Assembly: GCF_024614185.1 (NCBI RefSeq)
Contig: NZ_JAHTLF010000025.1
Location: 186,001-250,000 of the forward strand
Reading direction: 5' to 3'
Origin: Nocardioides carbamazepini
GTDB taxonomy: Bacteria > Actinomycetota > Actinomycetes > Propionibacteriales > Nocardioidaceae
Length of the DNA: 64,000 bases
Shown: positions 8,754 through 17,251 of the stretch, piece after piece
How positions within the stretch are numbered: the stretch's first letter is position 1
How the letters are laid out: every line of letters starts with the position of its first letter
Position numbers and translations under genes: made by a program
Notes under the pieces: generated by a model
Told to the model about the DNA's origin: nothing
The model's database searches: none
The model's input: the letters and a program-made list of their open reading frames with translations, nothing else

Positions 8754-9680
8754 TCAGTCCCGTTCGCCCTCGCTCTCGAGGACACCGAGAAGGAGGTCCG
8801 CGACGAGCTCCTGCTCCTCGGGATAGGGGTGGTAGGCGGCACCGTCGGTGCGCGGCGGCGTGGCTCCCGCGATCCACGGCTCGGCGGAGCAGATGTCGTG
8901 TCCCTCGCTGGCCCGCCCCACGTCGACGTACTCGGCCCCGGTCTTGCGTGCGGCGGACGCGACGGCGCTGTTCAGGGAGATCAGGGCGTCGTGGGCGAAC
9001 GGGACATCGCCGTCGGCGAGCGGCAGCTGGTCGCATCCGGTGGAGGCGGGGAAGGGCTGCGGGTAGCCCACCAGGAGGACCCGCGCCTCCGGGGCCCGGT
9101 CGCGGACCGCGCCGACCACCTCGACGAGGCGATCGCGGATCTTGCCGACGTTGTCCAGGGCCTCGGGGTTCTCGGCGACCAGGTCGCTGCACGGCGACCC
9201 TGCCGGATCCTGCTGGGCGGCGAGGACGCAGCTCACGATCAGTACGCCGAACAGGTTGAAGTCGTTGCCCCCCAGCCCGATCGTGACGAGGGCGGTGTCC
9301 TCGCCGACGGCGTCGATCTGCGGTGGCACCGCGCTGCCGTGGGAGGGTGCCTGCACGGTGGTCACGTGCTCCGTGGTGGCGCCGCCGCAGCTGACGTCGG
9401 TGAGCTCGAGGTCGAGCGCGCGAGCGAGGCGCCGCGGATAGTTGTCGAGCGAGCGCAGGCAGCCGCCGGAGTCGGGATCGAGCGCGCCGGTCAGGTAGCC
9501 GGCGGTGTAGGAGTCGCCGAGCGCGACGTACCGGTCGCCCGCCGCGATCGGCCGGTCCCCGTTGCCCTCCGGGGCCCGCGGCTCGGCGGGACAGCCGGCG
9601 AGGAGCAGGGCGACCGAGGCGAGGACTGCCACGGCACCGGCGCGTCCGGTGATGCGTCGACGTCGTGCGTGACGATGCAT
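8754..9680 (-). CDS. SGNH/GDSL-type lipoprotein hydrolase (paralogue 1)
   Basis: 308 residues. A basic start, a hydrophobic run and the lipobox LLLAGC mark a lipoprotein anchored outside the membrane. SGNH blocks are clear: block I VALGDSYTAGY (nucleophile Ser), the Gly block SCGGATTEH, block III GLGGNDFN, and block V AAYHPYPEEQ (catalytic His). Such enzymes hydrolyse esters, for example O-acetyl groups on sugars. ATG 9680 is chosen because a TAGGTT -10 box ends seven bases before it; a TTG at 9689 is possible. It is a close relative of the gene at 10751. Confidence 0.85.
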   Translation of the reverse strand: MHRHARRRRITGRAGAVAVLASVALLLAGCPAEPRAPEGNGDRPIAAGDRYVALGDSYTAGYLTGALDPDSGGCLRSLDNYPRRLARALDLELTDVSCGGATTEHVTTVQAPSHGSAVPPQIDAVGEDTALVTIGLGGNDFNLFGVLIVSCVLAAQQDPAGSPCSDLVAENPEALDNVGKIRDRLVEVVGAVRDRAPEARVLLVGYPQPFPASTGCDQLPLADGDVPFAHDALISLNSAVASAARKTGAEYVDVGRASEGHDICSAEPWIAGATPPRTDGAAYHPYPEEQELVADLLLGVLESEGERD

Positions 9681-9687
9681 GCCGGCC

Positions 9688-9693
9688 AACCTA
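9688..9693 (-). promoter_or_regulatory. -10 box of SGNH hydrolase 1
   Basis: On the minus strand TAGGTT lies seven bases before the ATG at 9680, the spacing of a leaderless transcript. This supports the ATG over the upstream TTG. Confidence 0.5.
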
Positions 9694-9725
9694 CGTCCGC
9701 GGCCCCAGGCGATCGGGAGGGACGG

Positions 9726-10619
9726 TCAGACGGGCTTGCGGGCGGTGACGTCGAGGACGATGCGGGGCGCCAGGCCGCGGTCGACGAACTGGTCCATCAC
9801 CCGGCTGCCCGCCTTGAGCGCCCGGCCGCGCAGGCCGGCGAAGTAGAGGTAGAGCTCGGAGGAGAGGCTGTAGCGGGCCTTGGGCGTCGCCACGACGTCG
9901 GTGTAGCCGAGCCGGGTGAGCTGCAGCTCCATGCTGGCCGGGGTGTGCAGGATCCGGTGGTGCGTCGGCAGCCGACGGTCGGACACCTTCGTCACCCGGC
10001 CGTCGGTCGCCTTGGCCACGCCGAGCGCCGCCTTGTCGGCGAACGTCCGGTGTGGTGTCTGCAGGACCAGGCAGCCGCCCGGGCGCAGCATCGTCAGCGC
10101 GTCGGCGAGCAGGTGGTCGCCGTTGGGCACGTGGGCCAGCACGCACCACATGGTGACGATGTCGAACTCGTCGCGGTGCCTGAGCGTGCCGAGGTCACCG
10201 AGCTCCAGCTGCACGGCGTGCCGCTCCTCGGCCAGTCGTACGGCGGCCGCGGAGGTCTCGTTGCCGAAGACCTCGCAGCCGAACTCGTCACGGGCCAGCT
10301 GCAGGAAGCCGCCGTCGCCGGCGCCCACGTCGAAGACGCGGGTGCCGCGGCCCGTCCCGACCAGGCCCAGGCTGGCCCCGAGCATCTCGCGCCAGACCTC
10401 GGGACGGCCGCCGTCACGCTTCGCGGCGACGTAGGCGGCATACAGCTCCGGGGTGATCTGCTCCTCGTCGACCACCTGAGGCGGCGCGTCGTCGTACTCG
10501 CCGTGCGCGGACATCCCGCAGACCGGGCAGGTGACGATCGTGCGGCCGGTCGCGCGCGAGGCCGGCATCCTGCGAATCTGCTGGGATCGGCACGCCGGGC
10601 ACTGCTGGACGTCGGGCAT
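9726..10619 (-). CDS. Class I SAM-dependent methyltransferase with N-terminal zinc ribbon
   Basis: 297 residues. The N-terminus has two CxxC pairs (CPACR at 7-11, CPVC at about 31), likely a zinc ribbon. The methyltransferase fold follows with VFDVGAGDGGFLQLA (motif I), FDIVTMWCVLAHVPN and LLADALTMLRPGGCLVLQTP. The layout resembles sugar C- or N-methyltransferases that carry a zinc-binding N-terminus, such as those of deoxysugar pathways. GAAGGAG precedes the ATG. It lies between two related SGNH hydrolases on the same strand. Substrate unknown, probably a sugar of this polymer. Confidence 0.8.
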   Translation of the reverse strand: MPDVQQCPACRSQQIRRMPASRATGRTIVTCPVCGMSAHGEYDDAPPQVVDEEQITPELYAAYVAAKRDGGRPEVWREMLGASLGLVGTGRGTRVFDVGAGDGGFLQLARDEFGCEVFGNETSAAAVRLAEERHAVQLELGDLGTLRHRDEFDIVTMWCVLAHVPNGDHLLADALTMLRPGGCLVLQTPHRTFADKAALGVAKATDGRVTKVSDRRLPTHHRILHTPASMELQLTRLGYTDVVATPKARYSLSSELYLYFAGLRGRALKAGSRVMDQFVDRGLAPRIVLDVTARKPV

Positions 10620-10699
10620 GGGGCTCCTTCGCGCGAATGTGCCGGGCGGGCACGGGCCTCGTCGGCGGGACGGATCCTAGGGCACGTCCTCGGGGCCCG

Positions 10700-10734
10700 C
10701 GCTCGCATTGCGCTCTTTGCGCGCATTGCGAGCG
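10700..10734. terminator. Strong hairpin downstream of SGNH hydrolase 2
   Basis: Outer arms CGCTCGCA (700-707) and TGCGAGCG (727-734), a T-T mismatch, then inner arms TGCGC and GCGCA around a 7-base loop. No T-run follows, as is common in high-GC actinobacteria. It lies 16 bases past the stop codon of the minus-strand gene ending at 10751. Confidence 0.6.
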
Positions 10735-10750
10735 TCGCGCCGGGCGCGCC

Positions 10751-11653
10751 TCAGCCCAGCGCGTCGGCGAGGAGGTCGGCGACGGTCTGCTGCTCCTCCG
10801 GGAAGGGGTGGTAGGCGAAGCCGTCGCCCCGCTCGGGCTCGGCCCCGGCGATCCACGGGTCCTTTGCGCAGATGTCGTGCCCCTCGGTCGCCGACCACAC
10901 GTCGACGTACTCGATGCCCATGGTGTCGGCCGCCGACCGCAGCGTCTCGGTCACCTCGCGGGCCGCGTCGTAGGCGAAGGCGACGTCGCCGGCGGCGATC
11001 GGGAGATCCGAGCAGGGCTCGTCCGGGGGGAAGGTCTGGGGGTAGCCGACGACGATCACCCGGGCCTTCGGCGCCTTGGCGGCGACCGTCCGGACGATCC
11101 GGGCGAGGGCGTCGCCGACCGCGGCCAGGTTGCGCTCGCCCTTGTCCTCGGCGCCCTCGGCGAGGTCGGTGCACGGCGAGCCGTCGGGGTCGCTCTCGGC
11201 GAGGCTGACGCAGGTGCCGATGACGATGCCGTACAGGTCGATGTCGTTGGCGCCGACGCTGATGGTCACCAGGTCGGTGTCCTCCGTGACCGCGCCGATC
11301 TGCGCGGGGACCTCCGTGCCGCCCTCCTTCTCCTGCGGGGACAGGACGTCGCGGCTGGTCGCGCCGCCGCAGCTCGCGTCGACGAGCTCGAGGCCGAGCC
11401 GCTCGGTGACCAGACGGGGATAGTTGGACAGCGACCGGAGACAGGCGCCCGACTCGGGATCGGTCTCACCGGTGAGATAGGCCGCCGTGTAGGAGTCGCC
11501 GAGCGCAACGTACCGGTCCCCGGCGGCGATGCTCCGGCCCTTGTTGGCGCCGGCGTCGTGCCTCGGCTCCTCGTCGGGATCGCCGCAGGCGCCCAGCAGG
11601 CCGCCGGCCATGACGAGGGCGGCGCAGACGGAAGCGGCTCGCCGACGACTCAT
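10751..11653 (-). CDS. SGNH/GDSL-type lipoprotein hydrolase (paralogue 2)
   Basis: 300 residues. Lipobox GLLGAC after a short hydrophobic signal, then the SGNH blocks VALGDSYTAAY, SCGGATSRD, SVGANDIDLY and FAYHPFPEEQ. It aligns along its length with the protein at 8754-9680, sharing AAGDRYVALGDSYTA and the EGHDIC stretch near the C-terminus, so the two are paralogues split by one methyltransferase gene. Probable cell-surface esterase/deacetylase acting on the polymer or the envelope. A TATCAT -10 box 8 bases upstream fits a leaderless start at 11653. It is divergent from gmd. Confidence 0.85.
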   Translation of the reverse strand: MSRRRAASVCAALVMAGGLLGACGDPDEEPRHDAGANKGRSIAAGDRYVALGDSYTAAYLTGETDPESGACLRSLSNYPRLVTERLGLELVDASCGGATSRDVLSPQEKEGGTEVPAQIGAVTEDTDLVTISVGANDIDLYGIVIGTCVSLAESDPDGSPCTDLAEGAEDKGERNLAAVGDALARIVRTVAAKAPKARVIVVGYPQTFPPDEPCSDLPIAAGDVAFAYDAAREVTETLRSAADTMGIEYVDVWSATEGHDICAKDPWIAGAEPERGDGFAYHPFPEEQQTVADLLADALG

Positions 11654-11661
11654 GTGGCTGG

Positions 11662-11667
11662 ATGATA
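11662..11667 (-). promoter_or_regulatory. -10 box of SGNH hydrolase 2
   Basis: TATCAT on the minus strand, eight bases before the ATG at 11653. It is back-to-back with the gmd promoter in a 54-base divergent gap. Confidence 0.45.
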
Positions 11668-11694
11668 CGAGCCACGGCCCAGGCGAGCGCCATC

Positions 11695-11700
11695 TAGGCT
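11695..11700 (+). promoter_or_regulatory. -10 box of gmd
   Basis: TAGGCT ends seven bases before the GTG start of gmd, so the message is probably leaderless. Confidence 0.5.
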
Positions 11701-11707
11701 CTCCAAC

Positions 11708-12685
11708 GTGAAGCGCGCATTCATCACCGGCATCACCGGTCAGGACGGCTCCTACCTCGCTGAGCTGCTGCTCGACAAGGGATACGAGGTCCACGGCCTG
11801 GTGCGGCGTTCGTCGATGTTCAACCGCGGCCGGATCGACCACCTGAAGGACGACGCGCGGCTGAGCCTGCACTACGGCGACCTGACCGACGGGGTCAGCC
11901 TGGTCAACCTGGTGCGGATGATCGAGCCCCACGAGGTCTACAACCTCGGCGCGCAGAGCCATGTCAAGGTCTCCTTCGAGATGCCGGACCACACGGCGTC
12001 GACCAACGCCATCGGCACCCTGCGACTGCTCGAGGCCATCCGGGCCGCCGGGCTGGAGTGCCGCTTCTACCAGGCGTCGACCTCGGAGATGTTCGGCCTC
12101 ACCCCGCCGCCGCAGGACGAGCTCTCGGTCTTCCACCCGCGTTCGCCGTACGGCGCCTCGAAGCTGCAGGCGCACTGGGTGACGGTCAACTACCGCGAGG
12201 CCTACAACCTGTTCGCCGTCTCGGGGATCCTCTTCAACCACGAGTCCCCGCGGCGGGGCGAGAACTTCGTGACCCGCAAGATCACCAAGGCGGTCGCCGC
12301 CATCGAGGCCGGGATCAGCGACCACGTCGAGCTCGGCAACCTCGACGCGGTCCGCGACTGGGGCTTCGCGCCGGAGTACGTCGAGGGCATGTGGCGGATG
12401 CTGCAGGCCGACGAGCCGGACGACTACGTCCTCGCCACGGGCGTGGGCTACACCGTCCGCGACTTCTGCGAGGCGGCGTTCAGCCATGCCGGACTCAACT
12501 GGTCGGACCACGTCAAGCACAACGACGCCTTCGAGCGCCCCTCCGAGGTCGATGCCCTCATCGGGAACGCGACCAAGGCCAGGGAGGCGCTCGGCTGGAC
12601 GGCGTCGGTGCGGACGCCCGAGCTCGCGCGGATCATGGTCGATTCCGATCGCGAGGACCTGAACCGCCTGCTGCACGGCCGGTGA
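11708..12685 (+). CDS. gmd: GDP-mannose 4,6-dehydratase
   Basis: 325 residues, the normal family length. Extended SDR with GITGQDGSYLAELLL (NADP loop), LVRRSSMFNRGRIDH, YNLGAQSHVKVSFE, ASTSEMFG, catalytic YGASK (YxxxK) and NHESPRRGENFVTRKI, all diagnostic of GMD. It converts GDP-D-mannose to GDP-4-keto-6-deoxymannose, the precursor of fucose, rhamnose (D), perosamine and related sugars. GTG start on a likely leaderless message. No fucose synthase or perosamine aminotransferase is seen in the window, so the final sugar is not determined. Confidence 0.94.
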   Translation: MKRAFITGITGQDGSYLAELLLDKGYEVHGLVRRSSMFNRGRIDHLKDDARLSLHYGDLTDGVSLVNLVRMIEPHEVYNLGAQSHVKVSFEMPDHTASTNAIGTLRLLEAIRAAGLECRFYQASTSEMFGLTPPPQDELSVFHPRSPYGASKLQAHWVTVNYREAYNLFAVSGILFNHESPRRGENFVTRKITKAVAAIEAGISDHVELGNLDAVRDWGFAPEYVEGMWRMLQADEPDDYVLATGVGYTVRDFCEAAFSHAGLNWSDHVKHNDAFERPSEVDALIGNATKAREALGWTASVRTPELARIMVDSDREDLNRLLHGR

Positions 12686-12835
12686 CCGCTCTGCCGGAGC
12701 CGCGGCCGGTGCCGGAGCCGCTGCCGGTGCCGTGGCCCAGGCTGGGGCGGCACCGTGACGGATGCCCTCGGAACCTGGGCGGCGCCCGGACGTTGTCACT
12801 CTAGGATTCGCCGGACCCCCAGGAGGAAGTGGCAC

Positions 12836-14125
12836 GTGGACATGGCCCCCGCAGAACCCGACGAGGTCGCCCAGTCGACCCCCGCCCAGCACGTCCAGGC
12901 GGAGGAGGCGGCGTGGCGCGCCATCGTCGCCGACGTCCTCGGCGACGGGGCCGAGCTGGTCTCCGTGAGTCGGTACATCACCGACAGCCGGACCTACCGT
13001 GCCGGCGACAGGCTGGCGAAGATCCGCCGGATCGACCCCGCGTGGCCGGCCGACGCCGGCATGGAGGTCGAGGCGGGGTTCCTGCGCTCGCTGGGCCGTG
13101 ACGTCGACTACGCGCAGCGCGACGGCTGGGAGGTCTCCGTGCAGGACGTGCTGCCCGGCAGCACGTTCAGCAGCCACCTGTTCGACCAGCAGGAGACCTC
13201 GTTCACGACCAGGGACCGGATGCGGGTGCTGCGCTCACTGGTCCCCGAGCTGCGGGCGCTGCACCAGCAGGGCATCTCCCACGGCGACCTGCGCACCGAC
13301 AACATCCTGGTCGAGGGCGAGGCCGTGCGCCTCGTCGACTTCGACCGGGCGGCCCGTACGTCGCCGCGCCGCGCCGCGCTGCGGGACTGGGTGGGGGTGG
13401 GCGGCAGTCCCACGCCGTTCTGGAAGCTCGCGGCGGTCTCCCTCGCGCCGAAGAGCCTCACCGCGGCCCGGCGGCTGCGCTACCAGCTGGTCAAGTCCCG
13501 CCCCGCGACCAAGGTCGCCGGCGAGCCCCGCGACGTGGCCCGGCTGCGCGACGCGTGGCACCTCGCCGAGCAGTCCGCCGCCAACGCGCGAGGTCAGGGC
13601 CTGGCCTACTACGCCCTGAGCTACCGCGGCAGGCACCTGTCGGGCGAGCGGGCCTGGCCGCTGCGCTGGGATCCGATCGCGGCCTCGGTCGACTTCACCG
13701 GCAAGCGGGTGCTCGAGCTCGGCTGCAACATGGGCCTGCTCTCGAACTTCGCGAGGATGCACGGCGCCGTCGAGACCCACGGGGTCGACCACGACCCCAC
13801 GATCGTGGACGCGGCGCGCGCCGTCGCCGACGCCTTCGAGACCGGCTCCACCTTCGAGCAGCTCGACCTGATGGGCACCGAGAAGTGGGAGGAGCGGCTG
13901 TCCGGCTACGACCTGGTCACCGCCCTGTCCGTCGTGCACTGGCTGCCGGACCGCGACCGGGTGCTGCGCTTCCTCGCCCAGCACACCGAGCTGCTCTACG
14001 AGGGCCACGACGAGCTCCCGGACGAGATCGCGCTGCTCAACTCGCTCGGGTTCGACCAGGTCGACGTCGTCCTCCGCACGGAGCGGGACCGGCACGTCCT
14101 GTTCGCGCGACGCACGGGCGGCTGA
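12836..14125 (+). CDS. Kinase-methyltransferase fusion (WbdD-like parts, reversed order)
   Basis: 429 residues with two domains. Residues about 20-190 form a small protein-kinase-like fold: nucleotide Lys in RLAKIRRID, catalytic loop HGDLRTDN at 149-156, metal DFD at 168-170. Residues about 265-429 form a class I methyltransferase with RVLELGCNMG at 291-300 and LSVVHWLPDRDRVLRFL. In E. coli WbdD a methyltransferase and a kinase cap O-polysaccharide chains; the domain order there is the opposite. A chain-capping or sugar-phosphate methylation role is therefore an inference. The GTG at 12836 has AGGAGG nine bases upstream. It is followed after 1 base by a glycosyltransferase. Confidence 0.75.
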   Translation: MDMAPAEPDEVAQSTPAQHVQAEEAAWRAIVADVLGDGAELVSVSRYITDSRTYRAGDRLAKIRRIDPAWPADAGMEVEAGFLRSLGRDVDYAQRDGWEVSVQDVLPGSTFSSHLFDQQETSFTTRDRMRVLRSLVPELRALHQQGISHGDLRTDNILVEGEAVRLVDFDRAARTSPRRAALRDWVGVGGSPTPFWKLAAVSLAPKSLTAARRLRYQLVKSRPATKVAGEPRDVARLRDAWHLAEQSAANARGQGLAYYALSYRGRHLSGERAWPLRWDPIAASVDFTGKRVLELGCNMGLLSNFARMHGAVETHGVDHDPTIVDAARAVADAFETGSTFEQLDLMGTEKWEERLSGYDLVTALSVVHWLPDRDRVLRFLAQHTELLYEGHDELPDEIALLNSLGFDQVDVVLRTERDRHVLFARRTGG

Positions 14126-14126
14126 G

Positions 14127-15218
14127 GTGGCGCTCGCCGTCGCGACGGCGCGCAGGGATGCCGAGCCCCTGCGTGTCGTCATGCTGGCCACCGGGCTGAC
14201 GGGCTATCTCGACGCGAAGTTCCGCGCCCTGGTCGGGCGCGGGGTCGAGCTGTTCGTGATCACCCAGGCGAAGCGGGACAACGTGGCCTACGAGCGGTTC
14301 CCGCTCGAGGACGTCGCCCGGGTGCACCCCTGGCACGAGCTGCCGACCGGCGAGAAGCTCAACCGGCTGGTCGACGAGTTCGCGCCGCACGCGATCCTCG
14401 TGCACTCCTGGCACATCCCGCCCTACCGCGAGGTGCTCAAGGGCCGCGAGGGCCAGTGCCTGCGGGTCTGCTGGATGGACAACAACTGGCTGGGCACGCC
14501 CCGCCAGTGGGTCGGTCGCGCGACCTCGCGCTGGTTCCTGCAACCGATGTTCGACGCCGCGATGGTGCCGTGCGAGCGGACCGAGACCTTCGCCCGTCAC
14601 CTGGGGTTCGGGGCGGACACGATCCTGCGCGGCAGCCTGTGCGCCGACACAGACCTGTACGGCGCCGGCCCCTGGCCGGGCTCGGAGCTCGAGAGCCGGG
14701 GTGCGTTCCTGTCCGCGCTGCGGATGGTGCACCACAAGGGCGCCGACGTCCTCGCCGACGCCTACCGGCGCTATCGCGACATCGTCGACGAGCCGTGGGA
14801 CCTGCACCTGGCCGGAGTCGGACCGTTGGAGTCGGAGTTCGAGGGCGTTCCCGGCGCCATCCGGCACGGGTTCGTGCAACCGCGCGACCTGGCGGGCCTG
14901 TTCCACCGCAGCAGCGCCTACGTGAACCCGTCCCTGGCCGAGCCGTACGGCGTCGTCCTCCACGAGGCGGCCGCGGCCGGCCTGCCGGTGATCACCTCCG
15001 ACATGGTCGGCGCCGCGCCGACGATGGTCCAAGACGGCGTCAACGGCTTCCTCTACGCGACCGGGGACGCCGCGGCGCTCGCCGACCGGATGGCGCGGAC
15101 CAGCGCGGCCGGAGCCGCCCGGCTCGAGGAGATGTCGGCGGTCAGCAAGGCGCTGTCGATGCGCCTCTCGCCGGCCTCCTGGGCCCGCAACGTCGAGGAG
15201 TTCCTGCGCACCTGCTGA
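14127..15218 (+). CDS. Glycosyltransferase family 4
   Basis: 363 residues, GT-B fold, GTG start one base behind the kinase-methyltransferase gene. The C-terminal donor domain shows FLSALRMVHHKGADVLADAYR, GFVQPRDLAGLFHRSSAYVNPSL and the EX7E-type pair EPYGVVLHEAAAAGLPVI. Retaining glycosyltransferase of the surface polysaccharide; donor sugar unknown. Tight coupling to the fusion gene suggests the two modify the same chain end. Confidence 0.83.
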   Translation: MALAVATARRDAEPLRVVMLATGLTGYLDAKFRALVGRGVELFVITQAKRDNVAYERFPLEDVARVHPWHELPTGEKLNRLVDEFAPHAILVHSWHIPPYREVLKGREGQCLRVCWMDNNWLGTPRQWVGRATSRWFLQPMFDAAMVPCERTETFARHLGFGADTILRGSLCADTDLYGAGPWPGSELESRGAFLSALRMVHHKGADVLADAYRRYRDIVDEPWDLHLAGVGPLESEFEGVPGAIRHGFVQPRDLAGLFHRSSAYVNPSLAEPYGVVLHEAAAAGLPVITSDMVGAAPTMVQDGVNGFLYATGDAAALADRMARTSAAGAARLEEMSAVSKALSMRLSPASWARNVEEFLRTC

Positions 15219-15240
15219 GCCGGATCAGCCGCCTGGCCGG

Positions 15241-15966
15241 TCAGGACTCCCGGAAGAAGGTGCCGTCGGCCTGGAGCACCGCGCCCGACGCCGCGGCGAA
15301 GCCCGGCTCCAGGCCGGTCAGGACGAAGCCGGTGTCGTACATCCTGCTGATCGCCTCGTCGACGAGCATGCCGCCCTCGTAGGTCGTCGTGAACGACAAC
15401 TCCAGCTGGACGCCGACGCACTGCGTCAGGGTGCGGGCGGCGCCGTCGAGCACCTGGCGCTCGAAGCCCTGGGTGTCCACCTTCAGGAAGATCCGCTCCC
15501 CGCGGACGGGGAGCTCGTCGACGAGGTCGTCGAGCCGGGTCACGCGCACGGTCTCGGTGCCGACGTACCCGACGTGCGGGGCGGCGGCCGCGTGCCGCTC
15601 CCCCAGGGGGAGGAAGGAGCTGCTGTCGCTGTTGGAGGCGACGTGGATGTCGGCCGAGCCGCTCTCCGCGCCGAGCCCCACCTGCACGGTGTGCCAGTCC
15701 GGGTCGGTGGCCGCGGCTCGGGCCAAGGCGGCGTACGGCGCGCTCATCGGCTCGCAGGACACGATCGGTCCCCGGTAGCCGAAGTGGCGCAGCTCGGTGC
15801 CGTAGGTGCCCTTCGCGGCGCCGACGTCGAACACCAGGTCCACGTCGTGCGCGGTGAGCTGGGTCTGGAGGCGCACCACGGGGTGGCGGCGCACGACGAA
15901 CCCGCGGTCCGCGACGATCTGGATCGCCGAGCGCAGGGCGCGCGAGGTGAGCTGCCTTCGGTCCAT
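15241..15966 (-). CDS. FkbM-family SAM-dependent methyltransferase
   Basis: 241 residues. VDLVFDVGAAKGTYGTELRHFG is motif I, followed by GPIVSCEPMSAPY. The FkbM signature reads FLKVDTQGFERQVLDGA, with Gln-Gly in place of Glu-Gly. Likely O-methyltransferase for a sugar of this polymer. It is transcribed towards the preceding glycosyltransferase, with 22 bases between the stops, and divergently from the glycosyltransferase at 16059. ATG 15966 lies eight bases behind a TACGGT box. Confidence 0.83.
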   Translation of the reverse strand: MDRRQLTSRALRSAIQIVADRGFVVRRHPVVRLQTQLTAHDVDLVFDVGAAKGTYGTELRHFGYRGPIVSCEPMSAPYAALARAAATDPDWHTVQVGLGAESGSADIHVASNSDSSSFLPLGERHAAAAPHVGYVGTETVRVTRLDDLVDELPVRGERIFLKVDTQGFERQVLDGAARTLTQCVGVQLELSFTTTYEGGMLVDEAISRMYDTGFVLTGLEPGFAAASGAVLQADGTFFRES

Positions 15967-15974
15967 GGGTGCAC

Positions 15975-15980
15975 ACCGTA
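15975..15980 (-). promoter_or_regulatory. -10 box of the second FkbM gene
   Basis: TACGGT on the minus strand, eight bases before the ATG at 15966; leaderless spacing. Confidence 0.4.
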
Positions 15981-16058
15981 GCGGTGGTCCGGCGTCCTGC
16001 GTGCGGCTATGCTGCGGCCCCGTCGGGGATCGCGACTGCGTGGGTGTGGAGAGGTGTG

Positions 16059-17213
16059 ATGACGACCGTTCTCGTCGAGCCGAGTCCGGTCGGGCACCGG
16101 TTCCAGGCCGTCGCCAATGTCGCCAGGGTCGCGCTGCGCAACGGGGACGCCGTCCTGCTGACGTCGCGGGGTGCCACCCAGCACGAGGCGTTCGCCGACT
16201 ACCTCGGCGGCCTTGACGTGCGCGCCGAGGAGGTCTTCGACGGCGTCCTGCCGTCGACCCGCGCGATGGCGGCCGCGGCCGCCGAGGTGTGCCGACGCAC
16301 GCCGGCCGCGGCGGGGGAGCGGCACACCATCGTGGTGATGGACGCCGACCAGGCGCTCAAGCGCTGGTGGTTCGAGGCGCCCCGCATCCTCCGCGGCATC
16401 GAGCCGCGCCCGCGCGTCGTGTTCATGCTGACCCGCTATCCGGCCAAGCTGGGCCTGAGCGACCTGACCGGCTGGCGGCTGCGGATCCCCAAGGCGACGC
16501 TGGCGGTCGCGGCGAGGGCCACCCGCACGCTCGACCGCACGGCGGGCTTCGCCGGCCGCGACGACCTGACGCCGGGCTGGATCGTCAAGCGCACCCGCGA
16601 CCCCGACCTGTGTGACGCGCACTCCCGCGACCGCGCCCGGCACCGGGCCGAGCTCGACCTGCCGGCCGGGCGCCGGATCGCGGGCATCTTCGGGGTGGTG
16701 AACGAGCGCAAGAACGCCCGGCTGGTCTGGGAGGCGATGGGGGCTGCCGGCCTCGACGCCGACCTGCTGCTCGCCGGTCCGATCGCGCCCGAGGTGCTGG
16801 CCTGGGCCGAGGCGCTGCCGGAGCAGGAGCGGGGCCGGGTGATCGTGCGCGACGGCTTCCTGGCCGGCGACGTCCTCGACCGGCTCGTCGCGTCGGTCGA
16901 CGTGGCGCCGATCATCCTGACCAACAACGGACCCTCCGGGATCATGGGCAAGGCGCTCGCCGCCGAGGTCCCGGTCGTCACCGCCGGCTCGCGGGTGCGG
17001 GCGCGCGAGCTCGTCGCGACCGACGCCGGTGAGGTCGCCGAGCTCGACGCGGCCAGCATCGGTGCCGCGATCGCCCGGGTGTTCGCCTATCCGCCCGACC
17101 GGAAGCGGGCCAACCTGGTCCCGCCGGCGACCGCCGAGGAATTCGCGGAGAACCTGTTGGGCGTCGACTCGTTGGGACGGGTACGTCGTCCTCGGTCGCG
17201 CCAGCGCGCCTGA
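16059..17213 (+). CDS. Probable glycosyltransferase (GT-B fold)
   Basis: 384 residues from the ATG at 16059, behind GGAGAGG and a TATGCT box at 16008. The start VLVEPSPVGHRFQAVANVARVAL looks like the acceptor domain of a GT-B enzyme. The second half has IFGVVNERKNARLVWEAM and LLAGPIAPEVL, then GFLAGDVLDRLVASVDVAPIILTNNGPSGIMGKALAAEVPVVT, the usual donor region ending in a Gly/Ala-rich turn. The typical EX7E is not clear (the segment reads SGIMGKALA), so it is a diverged member. It lies in the polysaccharide locus; donor and acceptor unknown. Confidence 0.7.
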   Translation: MTTVLVEPSPVGHRFQAVANVARVALRNGDAVLLTSRGATQHEAFADYLGGLDVRAEEVFDGVLPSTRAMAAAAAEVCRRTPAAAGERHTIVVMDADQALKRWWFEAPRILRGIEPRPRVVFMLTRYPAKLGLSDLTGWRLRIPKATLAVAARATRTLDRTAGFAGRDDLTPGWIVKRTRDPDLCDAHSRDRARHRAELDLPAGRRIAGIFGVVNERKNARLVWEAMGAAGLDADLLLAGPIAPEVLAWAEALPEQERGRVIVRDGFLAGDVLDRLVASVDVAPIILTNNGPSGIMGKALAAEVPVVTAGSRVRARELVATDAGEVAELDAASIGAAIARVFAYPPDRKRANLVPPATAEEFAENLLGVDSLGRVRRPRSRQRA

Positions 17214-17251
17214 CCGAGCAACGGCCCCACGATCCCAGGAGGCGTTCCCCC

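Noticed and set aside
12501..12515. GGTCGGACC motif inside gmd as a GntR operator
   Set aside because: It lies deep in a coding sequence far from the microcompartment genes and is expected by chance for so short a motif.
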